DNA of 7,015 bases from NCBI GenBank assembly GCA_002482865.1, contig DLGU01000141.1, forward strand, positions 5,720-12,734, written 5' to 3'. This DNA is from Porphyrobacter sp. UBA7686 (lineage in GTDB: Bacteria; Pseudomonadota; Alphaproteobacteria; Sphingomonadales; Sphingomonadaceae). Below the pieces are notes generated by a model. That model was not told the origin of the DNA. It made no database searches and saw nothing but the letters and a program-made list of their open reading frames with translations. A program made the translations under genes and the position numbers. Below, piece by piece: positions 1 through 5,738 of the stretch (its first letter is position 1; the number at the start of each line of letters is the position of its first letter).

Positions 1-231
1 TTCATCGCCAAGCACGGCCTCACCGCCCCGCTGGCGAGTGATGCGGAAGAAGGCGGGCTGTCCGATGCGCTCGGCGTGTGGACGGAAAAGCAGATGTACG
101 GCAAGACCTACATGGGCATGGTCCGCGCGACCTATCTGGTAGGCGCCGACGGGAAAATCGCGCGCATCTGGGACAAGGTAAAGGTCGCTGGTCACGCCGA
201 AGAGGTTCTGGCGGTAGCTAAAGCGCTCTAA
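1..231 (+). CDS. bcp: Bcp/PrxQ-type thiol peroxidase (peroxiredoxin), C-terminal part only
   Basis: The reading frame is open from the first base to a TAA at 229-231, giving the last 76 residues of a peroxiredoxin of the Bcp (bacterioferritin comigratory protein) class. The stretch GVWTEKQMYGKTYMG, then VRATYLVGADGKIARIWDKV, matches the C-terminal part of the Bcp thioredoxin fold: the 'YGKxYxG' loop, the conserved active-site arginine (residue 42 of this fragment, codon at 124), the 'F/YLI..DGKI' strand, and a last helix starting near GHAEEVL. Known family members reduce H2O2 and organic hydroperoxides in the cytoplasm, using thioredoxin as reductant. The peroxidatic cysteine lies upstream of the window and cannot be checked. 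The next gene starts nine bases after the stop on the same strand, so the two are probably cotranscribed. Family assignment is quite sure; the start and regulation cannot be seen. Confidence 0.88.
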   Translation, partial: FIAKHGLTAPLASDAEEGGLSDALGVWTEKQMYGKTYMGMVRATYLVGADGKIARIWDKVKVAGHAEEVLAVAKAL

Positions 232-240
232 CGCACCATC

Positions 241-1032
241 ATGACAACGATTGCCCGCGCCATCCGTTCAGCCCTGCTGACCGCCGACCCGCGCGCCAAG
301 TGCTTCGCCACCCGGCAGGTGGCGCGGGACTGGCGCATGGGAAAGCTTGCGTGGGACTTCGACGTGGCGATGCCGGATCAGCCCGCCTGGCCCGCTTCGC
401 CCGAATTGCTGTCGCCCGGCCAGATGCCCAAGCGCCGCAAGGGCGGCAGCGAACGCGGGCGAATCGCGCTGTGGCACAGCCTTGCCCATATCGAATTCGT
501 CGCGATTGATCTGGCGCTCGACATGGCGGGGCGGTTCGGGGCCGAGATGGGGCGCGAATTCGTCAGCGATTTCATGGATGTGGCAGCGGACGAGGCGATG
601 CATTTCGCCCTGCTGGCGCGAAAGCTTGAACAGCTTGGCAGCCATTACGGCGCGCTCCCGGCGCATGCAGGGCTGTGGGAAGCGGCCCATGCCACGCGCG
701 ACGATGTCGCCGCGCGGCTCGCCGTGGTGCCGATGGTGCTCGAAGCGCGGGGGCTGGATGTGACGCCCGCAACGCTCGACCGGGTCCGCGCGAGCGGCGA
801 TGAGGGCGGCGCAAAAATCCTCACGCGGATACTTGACGACGAAATTCGCCACGTCGCGGCAGGCACCAAACACTTTTTGCGATGCGCCCAATTAACGCAG
901 TCCGAGCCCGAATCCCTTTGGCAGAGCCTCGTAAAGCGGCACTTCAAAGGTCACGTTAAGCCACCGTTCAACGACTCAGCGCGTCTTGCAGCCGGTTTGT
1001 CGCGTGGTTTCTATGCAGAGATTGCGCATTAA
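241..1032 (+). CDS. DUF455 ferritin-like domain protein
   Basis: This 263-residue protein belongs to the DUF455 family of ferritin-like proteins. The four-helix di-metal pattern is visible: HIEF with Glu85 after an 'ERGRIALWHSLA' helix, DEAMH with Glu118 and His121, LEARGLD with Glu168, and DDEIRH with Glu201 and His204. This gives two E-x-x-H pairs plus two lone glutamates, as expected for a carboxylate-bridged di-iron (or Mn/Fe) centre. There is no signal peptide or membrane segment, so it should be cytoplasmic. The family's reaction is not well defined; a redox or metal-handling role is an inference supported by the bcp neighbour. The ATG at 241 keeps the usual family N-terminus (PDPRAK...ARDWRxGKLAWDFD). 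No Shine-Dalgarno sequence precedes it, so translation may depend on reinitiation after bcp, which stops nine bases upstream. The last 130 bases or so are visibly less GC-rich than the rest of the gene. Confidence 0.85.
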   Translation: MTTIARAIRSALLTADPRAKCFATRQVARDWRMGKLAWDFDVAMPDQPAWPASPELLSPGQMPKRRKGGSERGRIALWHSLAHIEFVAIDLALDMAGRFGAEMGREFVSDFMDVAADEAMHFALLARKLEQLGSHYGALPAHAGLWEAAHATRDDVAARLAVVPMVLEARGLDVTPATLDRVRASGDEGGAKILTRILDDEIRHVAAGTKHFLRCAQLTQSEPESLWQSLVKRHFKGHVKPPFNDSARLAAGLSRGFYAEIAH

Positions 1033-1125
1033 CGACTCACCCGGATAACAACGCTTCAAGAAAGGCGCGCAACAGACGTGCTGGGGCATTCAACGGCGAA
1101 AGCTGCTATCGGGATTCGGGTCAGT

Positions 1126-1863
1126 ATGAAATTTGCCGTGCGCCACATGTTGAAGCTTGCTGTGTCAGCTGCTTCAGCCATTCTGGTTTCCGCTGCCGCT
1201 CCGGCGCTCGGCAACACCGCCAATTCCGCCACTACTACCAGCGCTGACGTCACCCAGCCGCTCCGCGAAGGTCAGCCCGAAGTGGTCGACACGGGCGATG
1301 CCCGCTTCAAGTCGATCTTCTCCAGCTGGACCGCGATGGAGCGGACCAGCCCCACGCTTGGCACCGGCGCAGAGGTGACCGCCTATTCTTCCCCGATCCC
1401 GCAGCGCGCCGTTTCTGTGCCGTCGCGTATGCCGCTTGAAGGTGCATCGCTGACCAGCGGCTTCGGGATGCGCACCCACCCCGTGCTCGGCGGACGCCGC
1501 GCGCACGCCGGGATCGATCTCGCTGCGCCGACCGGCACCCCGGTCTATGCCACTGCTGACGGCGTGATCGGCCGCGCGGACTGGTATTCAAGCTATGGCC
1601 TCTACATCAGCATCAATCACGGTGCTTCGATGGAAACCCGCTACGCCCACCTCTCGCGTCTCGCCGTGGCTGCGGGTGACAATGTGAAGAAGGGCGACCT
1701 CATCGGCTACGTCGGTTCGACCGGCCGTTCGACCGGTCCGCACCTTCATTATGAAGTTCGCGTTGACGGGCTTGCAGTCAATCCGATTCCGTATATGGTA
1801 GAGAGCGAAGCACAGCTGGCTTATGCCCGCGATGCGCGTCTGACCGGCCAGGGTGGCGAATAA
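1126..1863 (+). CDS. Secreted M23 family peptidoglycan endopeptidase (LytM-type)
   Basis: This encodes a 245-residue zinc metallopeptidase of the M23/LytM class, which cleaves peptide cross-links in peptidoglycan in the periplasm. Counted from the ATG at 1126, residues 1-29 form a signal peptide: a basic start (MKFAVRHMLK), a hydrophobic core (LAVSAASAILVSAA), and probable cleavage after APALG. A low-complexity Thr/Ser/Ala linker follows to about residue 100. The catalytic domain begins at LTSGFGMRTHP and carries HAGID (His127, Asp131), YAHLS (His175) and HLH (His206, His208). All expected M23 metal and catalytic positions are therefore present, so it should be active rather than a degenerate EnvC/NlpD-like activator. 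A GTG at 1078 is in frame, with AAGAAAGG at 1058-1065 12 bases ahead of it. It would add 16 residues before the signal peptide, so I prefer 1126, although the ribosome site there is weak. The gene appears to be its own unit, closed by the terminator at 1952-1980. I saw no LysM or coiled-coil domain. Confidence 0.88.
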   Translation: MKFAVRHMLKLAVSAASAILVSAAAPALGNTANSATTTSADVTQPLREGQPEVVDTGDARFKSIFSSWTAMERTSPTLGTGAEVTAYSSPIPQRAVSVPSRMPLEGASLTSGFGMRTHPVLGGRRAHAGIDLAAPTGTPVYATADGVIGRADWYSSYGLYISINHGASMETRYAHLSRLAVAAGDNVKKGDLIGYVGSTGRSTGPHLHYEVRVDGLAVNPIPYMVESEAQLAYARDARLTGQGGE

Positions 1864-1906
1864 GCGACCCTCACGATAGGCCCCGGCGAGTAAGCTTCAC
1901 GAGATT

Positions 1907-1945
1907 GCCCGCTGTAAGTGGGCCGGACATTGGAGAGGGTGTCCG
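1907..1945 (+). other. Two consecutive small hairpins ahead of the terminator; possible structured 3' UTR or small RNA
   Basis: Hairpin one pairs GCCCGC (1907-1912) with GTGGGC (1918-1923) around a TGTAA loop, with one G-U pair. Hairpin two pairs CGGACA (1924-1929) with TGTCCG (1940-1945) around the ten-base loop TTGGAGAGGG. The stems abut directly and are followed six bases later by the strong terminator stem. Three tandem hairpins ending in an intrinsic terminator is a layout shared by many bacterial small RNAs and by stable 3' UTR fragments. I found no convincing promoter immediately upstream, so if an RNA exists it may be processed from the peptidase mRNA. The pairing is certain as sequence; that a functional RNA exists is inference. 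Confidence 0.35.
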
Positions 1946-1951
1946 ATCATT

Positions 1952-1980
1952 GGCGGCGGGTTTACCCGCCGCCTTTTTTT
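1952..1980 (+). terminator. Strong intrinsic (Rho-independent) terminator
   Basis: A perfect nine-base-pair GC stem joins GGCGGCGGG (1952-1960) and CCCGCCGCC (1965-1973) with a TTTA loop, followed at once by seven T residues (1974-1980). There is no matching A-run on the left side, so it works in the + direction only. It closes the M23 peptidase unit and separates it from the ligase-P450 operon. Confidence 0.93.
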
Positions 1981-2052
1981 GTGCCCTTGATCAGCGCCAG
2001 CGTTGCGTCTCGCTCCCCGCACGATGAGTAGCATTTTCCATACCGTTTTTGC

Positions 2053-2080
2053 TTGCGGGTCCGCGCGCCTCGCGTAATTT
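2053..2080 (+). promoter_or_regulatory. Weak candidate promoter for the ligase-P450 operon
   Basis: The operon needs a promoter between the terminator (ending at 1980) and the start codon at 2120. The best sigma-70-like pair I can see is TTGCGG (2053-2058) and TAATTT (2075-2080) with a 16-base spacer. Both boxes match consensus at only about half their positions, so this is a guess guided mainly by location. If correct, transcription would begin around 2086-2088, inside the leader hairpin's 5' arm, which would weaken the hairpin idea. An upstream start, in the T-rich stretch around 2034-2050, would keep the hairpin whole. Confidence 0.2.
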
Positions 2081-2081
2081 C

Positions 2082-2112
2082 CTCTCCAAGCCATGCAAAT
2101 GGCAAGGGAGAG
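2082..2112 (+). promoter_or_regulatory. Leader hairpin that masks the Shine-Dalgarno sequence of the acyl-CoA synthetase
   Basis: CTCTCC (2082-2087) pairs with GGAGAG (2107-2112), which is the ribosome binding sequence seven bases before the ATG at 2120. After a small internal loop (AA at 2088-2089 opposite AAG at 2104-2106), a second perfect stem pairs GCCAT (2090-2094) with ATGGC (2099-2103). It is closed by GCAA, a GNRA-type tetraloop. This makes eleven base pairs in 31 bases, with the ribosome site fully in the outer stem. Hairpins of this type are known to limit translation until they are melted or displaced. The structure is read directly from sequence; a regulatory role such as thermosensing or RNA-mediated control is inference. 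It does not match the ROSE-type U(U/C)GCU motif. Confidence 0.5.
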
Positions 2113-2119
2113 AGAAACC

Positions 2120-3667
2120 ATGTCGATGCATCCAATCGCGCACGCCGCGACCCGCCCTGATCATCCCGCTGTCATCATGACCGGGTCGGGCCAGCAGATC
2201 ACCTATGGCGCAATGGAAGCGGAATCGAACCGCTTTGCCCACCTGCTGCGCGCCCGGGGGATCAATCAGGGCGATGCCTTCGCGGTGCTGCTGGAAAACC
2301 GGATCGAGTATTTCACGATCATCTGGGGCTCGCAGCGCGCGGGCACGATGCTGGTGCCGATCTCGTCGCGCCTGACCGCGCCCGAGGCGGCCTATATCAT
2401 CCGCGATGCGCAGGCGACGCTGCTGATCACCAGCGGCTATTTCACCGAGATCCTCGGCGATATCCGCAAGGAGTGTCCGGGGCTTGAGGTGCTGATGATG
2501 GATTCAGGTGACGCGGAGGATTTCGCCGCTGCACTGGCCGCGCAGCCGACCACCCCGATCCCCGATCAGCGCGCCGGGATGGTGATGCTCTATTCCTCGG
2601 GCACCACTGGCCGCCCCAAGGGCATCCGCCCCGCCCCGCCCGAAGATCCCGACCCGATGGCGCCGGTCCCGCTGCTCGGCCTCGCCACCATGGGCGCAGG
2701 GATGCCGGCGGATGGCACGATGGTCTATCTCTCCCCCGCCCCGCTCTACCACGCGGCCCCCATCGGCTGGTGCTCCATCGTCCATCGCCTCGGCGGCACC
2801 GTGGTCATGATGGAGAAGTTCGACCCGGAAGAGGCGCTGAAGGCCATTGAGCGCTACAAGGTGACCGACAGCCAGTGGGTGCCGACCCATTTCGTGCGCT
2901 TCCTCAAGCTCGATCCAGCGGTGCGCACCCGTTACGATCTTTCCAGCCACAAACGCGCGCTCCACGCCGCCGCGCCCTGCCCGGTGCCGATCAAGCGCGA
3001 GATGATCGAATGGTGGGGCCCGATCGTGAACGAATATTATGCGGGCTCCGAGATGATCGGGATGACGCTGGTGAAGTCCGAGCATTGGCTCGCCAAGCCC
3101 GGCACCGTCGGCATCGCGGTGCATGGCAAGGTCCACGTCTGCGGGCCCGAAGGCGAGGAGCTCCCCGCCGGGCAGGACGGGCTGATCTTCTTCGAGAATA
3201 TCAATCTGCCCACCTACCACAATGACCCGGCCAAAACCGCCGAAGCGATGCACCCCAGCGGGTGGATGACATTGGGCGATATCGGCCACCTCGATGCGGA
3301 CGGTTTCCTGTTCCTGACCGACCGCAAGAGCCACATGATCATCTCTGGCGGGGTGAACATCTACCCGCAGGAGATCGAGAACCTGCTCGTCACCCACCCC
3401 AAGGTGATGGACGCTGCCGTGATTGGCGCGCCCTGCCCTGATCTGGGGGAGAAGGTGGTGGCGGTGGTGCAGCCCAAGGATATGGCGGATGCCGGGCCGG
3501 GGCTGGAGGCGGAACTCAGGGATTTCCTCAGCGCCAGCCTCTCCAAGATCAAGATGCCCAAGCTGTTCGACTTCCGCCCCGAACTGCCGCGCGAAGCCAA
3601 CGGCAAGCTCTACAAGCGCGAGTTGCGCGATGAATACGCGGCCAAGGCGAAGGCCGACGCCCAATGA
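2120..3667 (+). CDS. AMP-forming acyl-CoA synthetase (ANL superfamily, FadD-like)
   Basis: This 515-residue enzyme should activate a carboxylic acid with ATP to an acyl-AMP and then transfer it to CoA. The superfamily motifs are intact. The phosphate-binding loop YSSGTTGRPKG is at 158-168, and YYAGSE, ending in the conserved Glu311, is at 306-311. LGD with Asp387 and the hinge DRKSHMIISGGVNIYP from Asp401 follow, and the catalytic lysine of NGKLYK is Lys496. There is no signal peptide or carrier-protein domain, and the length is normal for a stand-alone ligase. I start at the ATG at 2120 because GGAGAG (2107-2112) sits seven bases ahead and the protein then begins MSMHPIAHAATRPDHPA, typical for this family. 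The in-frame ATG at 2093 has no ribosome site and lies in the leader hairpin. The P450 gene overlaps its stop by 4 bp. The substrate cannot be read from sequence; a terpenoid, alkyl-aromatic or steroid-derived acid is plausible given the P450. Confidence 0.88.
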   Translation: MSMHPIAHAATRPDHPAVIMTGSGQQITYGAMEAESNRFAHLLRARGINQGDAFAVLLENRIEYFTIIWGSQRAGTMLVPISSRLTAPEAAYIIRDAQATLLITSGYFTEILGDIRKECPGLEVLMMDSGDAEDFAAALAAQPTTPIPDQRAGMVMLYSSGTTGRPKGIRPAPPEDPDPMAPVPLLGLATMGAGMPADGTMVYLSPAPLYHAAPIGWCSIVHRLGGTVVMMEKFDPEEALKAIERYKVTDSQWVPTHFVRFLKLDPAVRTRYDLSSHKRALHAAAPCPVPIKREMIEWWGPIVNEYYAGSEMIGMTLVKSEHWLAKPGTVGIAVHGKVHVCGPEGEELPAGQDGLIFFENINLPTYHNDPAKTAEAMHPSGWMTLGDIGHLDADGFLFLTDRKSHMIISGGVNIYPQEIENLLVTHPKVMDAAVIGAPCPDLGEKVVAVVQPKDMADAGPGLEAELRDFLSASLSKIKMPKLFDFRPELPREANGKLYKRELRDEYAAKAKADAQ

Positions 3668-4980
3668 CCGGGGGCGTGAGCGGGGAGGCGGTGCTTTCGG
3701 GCGAGTTGGCCCGCAAGGTCATCGACCCCCACGCCTATGCCGAATGGGACGGGCTGCTCGATACCTTCGACCATATCCGCAGCACCACCCCGGTGGCCAA
3801 GGTGCAGCCCGATACGCCGGGGCTGTTCGATCCGTTCTGGCTCGTCACCAGCTATGACGATGTGATGCGCATCTCGAAGGACAATGCTGCCTTCCTCAAC
3901 AACCCGCGCCCAGTCGTCTTCAGCTTCAACCAGGCGATCGAGTTCAGCCGCGCGGCGACCGGATCGAACATGCTGGTCGATTCGCTGGTGGTGTTCGACG
4001 CGCCGATCCATCCCAAGTACCGCAAGCTGACGCAGGAATGGTTCATGCCGAGGAACCTCGCCCGGCTGGAGGACGAGCTGCGCGCACTGGCCGCCCGCAC
4101 GGTGGACCGGATGCTGGAACACTCGAAAGATTCGGGCGGCGAGGTCGACTTCGTGAAGGAAGTCTCCGGCCCCTACCCCCTGCGCGTCGTCATGCAGATC
4201 CTCGGCGTCCCGCCCGAGGATGAATTCCGGATGCAGATGCTCACCCAGCAATTGTTCGGCGGGCAGGACAAGGACCTGTCGGGCTCCGGCATGGACCAGA
4301 TGACGCCGGAGCAAGTGGTGCAGATCGTCGCCGGCGCGGTGAAGACCTTCGAGGATTACTTCGCCGGGATCGCCGAGGATCGCCGCAAGCACCCCACCGA
4401 GGATGTCGCGAGCGTCATCGCCAATGCGCTGGTCGACGGCCAGCCGCTGCCGCCGCGCGACATGGCGGGCTATTACATCATCGTCGCCACCGCCGGGCAT
4501 GACACCACCTCGGCCAGCACGGCGGGCGCGATGCAGGCGCTGGCGAATGATCCCGAGCAATGGGCGCGGGTGAAGGCCGACCGCTCGCTCCTGCCCGGCA
4601 TCGTCGAGGAAGCGATCCGCTGGACCTCCCCCGTGCAACACTTCATGCGCACCGCCGCCGAGGACTGCGAGCTGGGCGGGCAGCAGGTCGCCAAGGGCGA
4701 CTGGCTGATGATCAACTACGTCGCCGCCAACCACGACCCTGCGCAGTTCCCCGACCCGCGCCGCTTCGATGCGGCACGCTCGCCCAACCGGCACCTCGCC
4801 TTCGGCGCGGGGGCGCACCAGTGCCTCGGCCTGCACCTCGCGCGGCTGGAGATGAAGATCCTGTTCGAGGCCCTTCTCGACCGGGTCGCCAGCGTGGAAC
4901 CGGCAGGCGAGGCGAAGCGCGCCAGCAGCACCTTTGTCGGCGGGCTGAAGACTTTGCCGCTGCGGGTGACGGCTGCCTGA
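3664..4980 (+). CDS. Cytochrome P450 resembling CYP108 (P450terp-like), class I soluble
   Basis: This 438-residue soluble P450 should insert oxygen from O2 into a hydrophobic substrate. The I-helix oxygen-activation motif AGHDTTS is at 277-283 (Asp280, Thr281/Thr282). The K-helix E-x-x-R is Glu316/Arg319 within EEAIRW. The haem loop FGAGAHQCLG begins at Phe380, with the thiolate ligand Cys387. From memory of P450terp (CYP108A1, alpha-terpineol hydroxylase), shared blocks include the N-terminal ELARKVIDPHAYA, YPLRVVMQILGVPPEDE, AIRWTSPVQHFMRTA, PNRHLAFGAGAHQCLG and the end FVGGLKTLPLR. The CYP108 family is therefore my best guess; an alignment would be needed to fix it. Its ATG overlaps the ligase stop as ATGA (3664-3667), with GAAGG at 3649-3653, so the pair is very likely translationally coupled. 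No ferredoxin or reductase gene is nearby, so electrons must come from partners encoded elsewhere. The regioselectivity and substrate are unknown. Confidence 0.9.
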   Translation: MTGGVSGEAVLSGELARKVIDPHAYAEWDGLLDTFDHIRSTTPVAKVQPDTPGLFDPFWLVTSYDDVMRISKDNAAFLNNPRPVVFSFNQAIEFSRAATGSNMLVDSLVVFDAPIHPKYRKLTQEWFMPRNLARLEDELRALAARTVDRMLEHSKDSGGEVDFVKEVSGPYPLRVVMQILGVPPEDEFRMQMLTQQLFGGQDKDLSGSGMDQMTPEQVVQIVAGAVKTFEDYFAGIAEDRRKHPTEDVASVIANALVDGQPLPPRDMAGYYIIVATAGHDTTSASTAGAMQALANDPEQWARVKADRSLLPGIVEEAIRWTSPVQHFMRTAAEDCELGGQQVAKGDWLMINYVAANHDPAQFPDPRRFDAARSPNRHLAFGAGAHQCLGLHLARLEMKILFEALLDRVASVEPAGEAKRASSTFVGGLKTLPLRVTAA

Positions 4981-5015
4981 AAATCGGACGTAAATCGGTC
5001 GGCCGCTGTCCGATT
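4981..5015 (+). repeat. Inverted repeat overlapping an 11-bp-spaced direct repeat after the P450 gene
   Basis: AATCGGAC (4982-4989) is the exact reverse complement of GTCCGATT (5008-5015). The left arm also recurs as a direct repeat: AAATCGGACG (4981-4990) and AAATCGGTCG (4992-5001) start 11 bases apart, about one helical turn. The second copy can pair with CCGATT (5010-5015), so two left arms compete for one right arm. It begins directly after the P450 stop. The downstream T-richness (CTATTGTTTT) is poor for an intrinsic terminator. It could be a weak terminator of the P450 operon, or an operator for the following yqiJ-flotillin unit. Confidence 0.5.
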
Positions 5016-5055
5016 CTGCTATTGTTTTCACGACATTTGCCCTAGTTTTCGGGGC

Positions 5056-5100
5056 ATGGGATTACACGTTCGCCTTGATTATGCGGGGCTAGCGGCATGA
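5056..5100 (+). CDS. Possible 14-codon leader ORF overlapping the YqiJ-like gene
   Basis: An ATG at 5056 opens a 14-residue frame (MGLHVRLDYAGLAA) whose TGA (5098-5100) overlaps the ATG of the next gene as ATGA, the geometry of translational coupling. The GGGG at 5051-5054 is only one base from this ATG, too close for a normal ribosome site. The frame could easily be chance. I record it because the overlap is exact; confidence that it is translated is low. Confidence 0.15.
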   Translation: MGLHVRLDYAGLAA

Positions 5101-5726
5101 GCTTGCTCGCGCCGCATAACCTGCCGTTCCTGATCGCATTCGGTGCGCTCGCGGTGATCGCTGTGCTGCAAGTCACCGGCGTGTCCGAAGCGATCGAGGG
5201 CGCGGGCGAGTTTGATTCCCCTGATGGCCTTGAGATGGGCGGATTTGGCGACGCGCTGACCACGCTGCTCGGGCTGGGCCGGGTGCCGCTGCTGATCTGG
5301 CTGGCGGCACTGCTCTTCATCTTCGCCACTGTCGGCGTGATCGGACAATCGGTGCTGGCCAACATGCTCGGCGCGCCGCTTTCCGCCGGATGGGCCGCGC
5401 TGGCAGCGGGCGGGGCTGCGCTACCGCTCAACAGTCTGGCAATGCGGCCGCTTGGGGCCATCATCCCGAAGGACGAGACCACAGCCATCGACATCGATGA
5501 TTTGTTGCGGCGCGATGCCGAAATCCAGATCGGCACCGCCCGCGCCGGCAGCCCTGCGCGGGCCAAGGTGATCGACGTCCACGGACAGGCGCATTTCGTC
5601 ATGGTCGAACCGCATGACCAGACACTCGCATTGAACGCAGGCGATACCGTCCTGCTGGTACGCCGCGAAGGGCAGACCTTCTACGGCGTGCACTATGAAA
5701 GCCCGTTGCTCGGGCTGGATCGCTAA
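5097..5726 (+). CDS. yqiJ: YqiJ-like OB-fold membrane protein (NfeD-type flotillin partner)
   Basis: This 209-residue inner-membrane protein has a YqiJ layout. There are membrane segments at about 10-29, 64-84 and 97-118, with an acidic loop (30-50) between the first two. A C-terminal soluble OB-fold-like domain spans about 140-200 (RAKVIDVHGQAHFVMVEP, then NAGDTVLLVRREGQTFYGV). The 'G(D/E)xVxLV' strand and the final strand ending in YGVHY resemble NfeD/YqiJ OB domains. Known proteins of this type act with the flotillin encoded beside them, as in E. coli yqiJ-yqiK and B. subtilis yuaF-floT. Here the flotillin start lies 12 bases after this stop, which strongly supports the assignment. The ATG at 5097 is preceded by GGGG (5085-5088) at a good distance. 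The symbol is by analogy of family and context. No clear promoter is visible in the 116-base gap upstream. Confidence 0.8.
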   Translation: MSLLAPHNLPFLIAFGALAVIAVLQVTGVSEAIEGAGEFDSPDGLEMGGFGDALTTLLGLGRVPLLIWLAALLFIFATVGVIGQSVLANMLGAPLSAGWAALAAGGAALPLNSLAMRPLGAIIPKDETTAIDIDDLLRRDAEIQIGTARAGSPARAKVIDVHGQAHFVMVEPHDQTLALNAGDTVLLVRREGQTFYGVHYESPLLGLDR

Positions 5727-5738
5727 AGGGGAACGCAC

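Noticed and set aside
970..1039. Direct repeat AACGACTCA at 970-978 and 1031-1039
   Set aside because: One copy is coding and the other lies just after the DUF455 stop. The nine-base match has no symmetry and no mobile-element features, so chance is enough.
2093..2119. Upstream in-frame ATG as the start of the acyl-CoA synthetase
   Set aside because: It has no ribosome site, sits within the leader hairpin, and adds MQMARERET, which is just translation of the ribosome-site region. The ATG at 2120 is well placed after GGAGAG.
1864..2119. Riboswitch in the largest intergenic region
   Set aside because: I looked for known conserved cores (for example cobalamin, TPP, SAM-type and glycine elements) and saw none; the structure present is explained as terminator hairpins plus a ribosome-site hairpin.
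2504..3664. Long open frame on the - strand (386 codons) opposite the acyl-CoA synthetase
   Set aside because: It is a mirror of the ligase codons with His/Arg/Gly-rich composition and no motif, and the + strand ligase has every superfamily signature.
3664..4980. P450 as a steroid side-chain hydroxylase (CYP125/CYP142 type)
   Set aside because: The blocks I recall match P450terp (CYP108) much better, and no steroid-degradation genes or KstR-like operator are visible here.
3610..5031. Long open frame on the - strand (473 codons) opposite the P450 gene
   Set aside because: It lies antisense to an unmistakable P450 with all its motifs. The translation is rich in Arg/His/Gly/Ala with no recognisable domain, as expected from the complement of GC-rich coding DNA.
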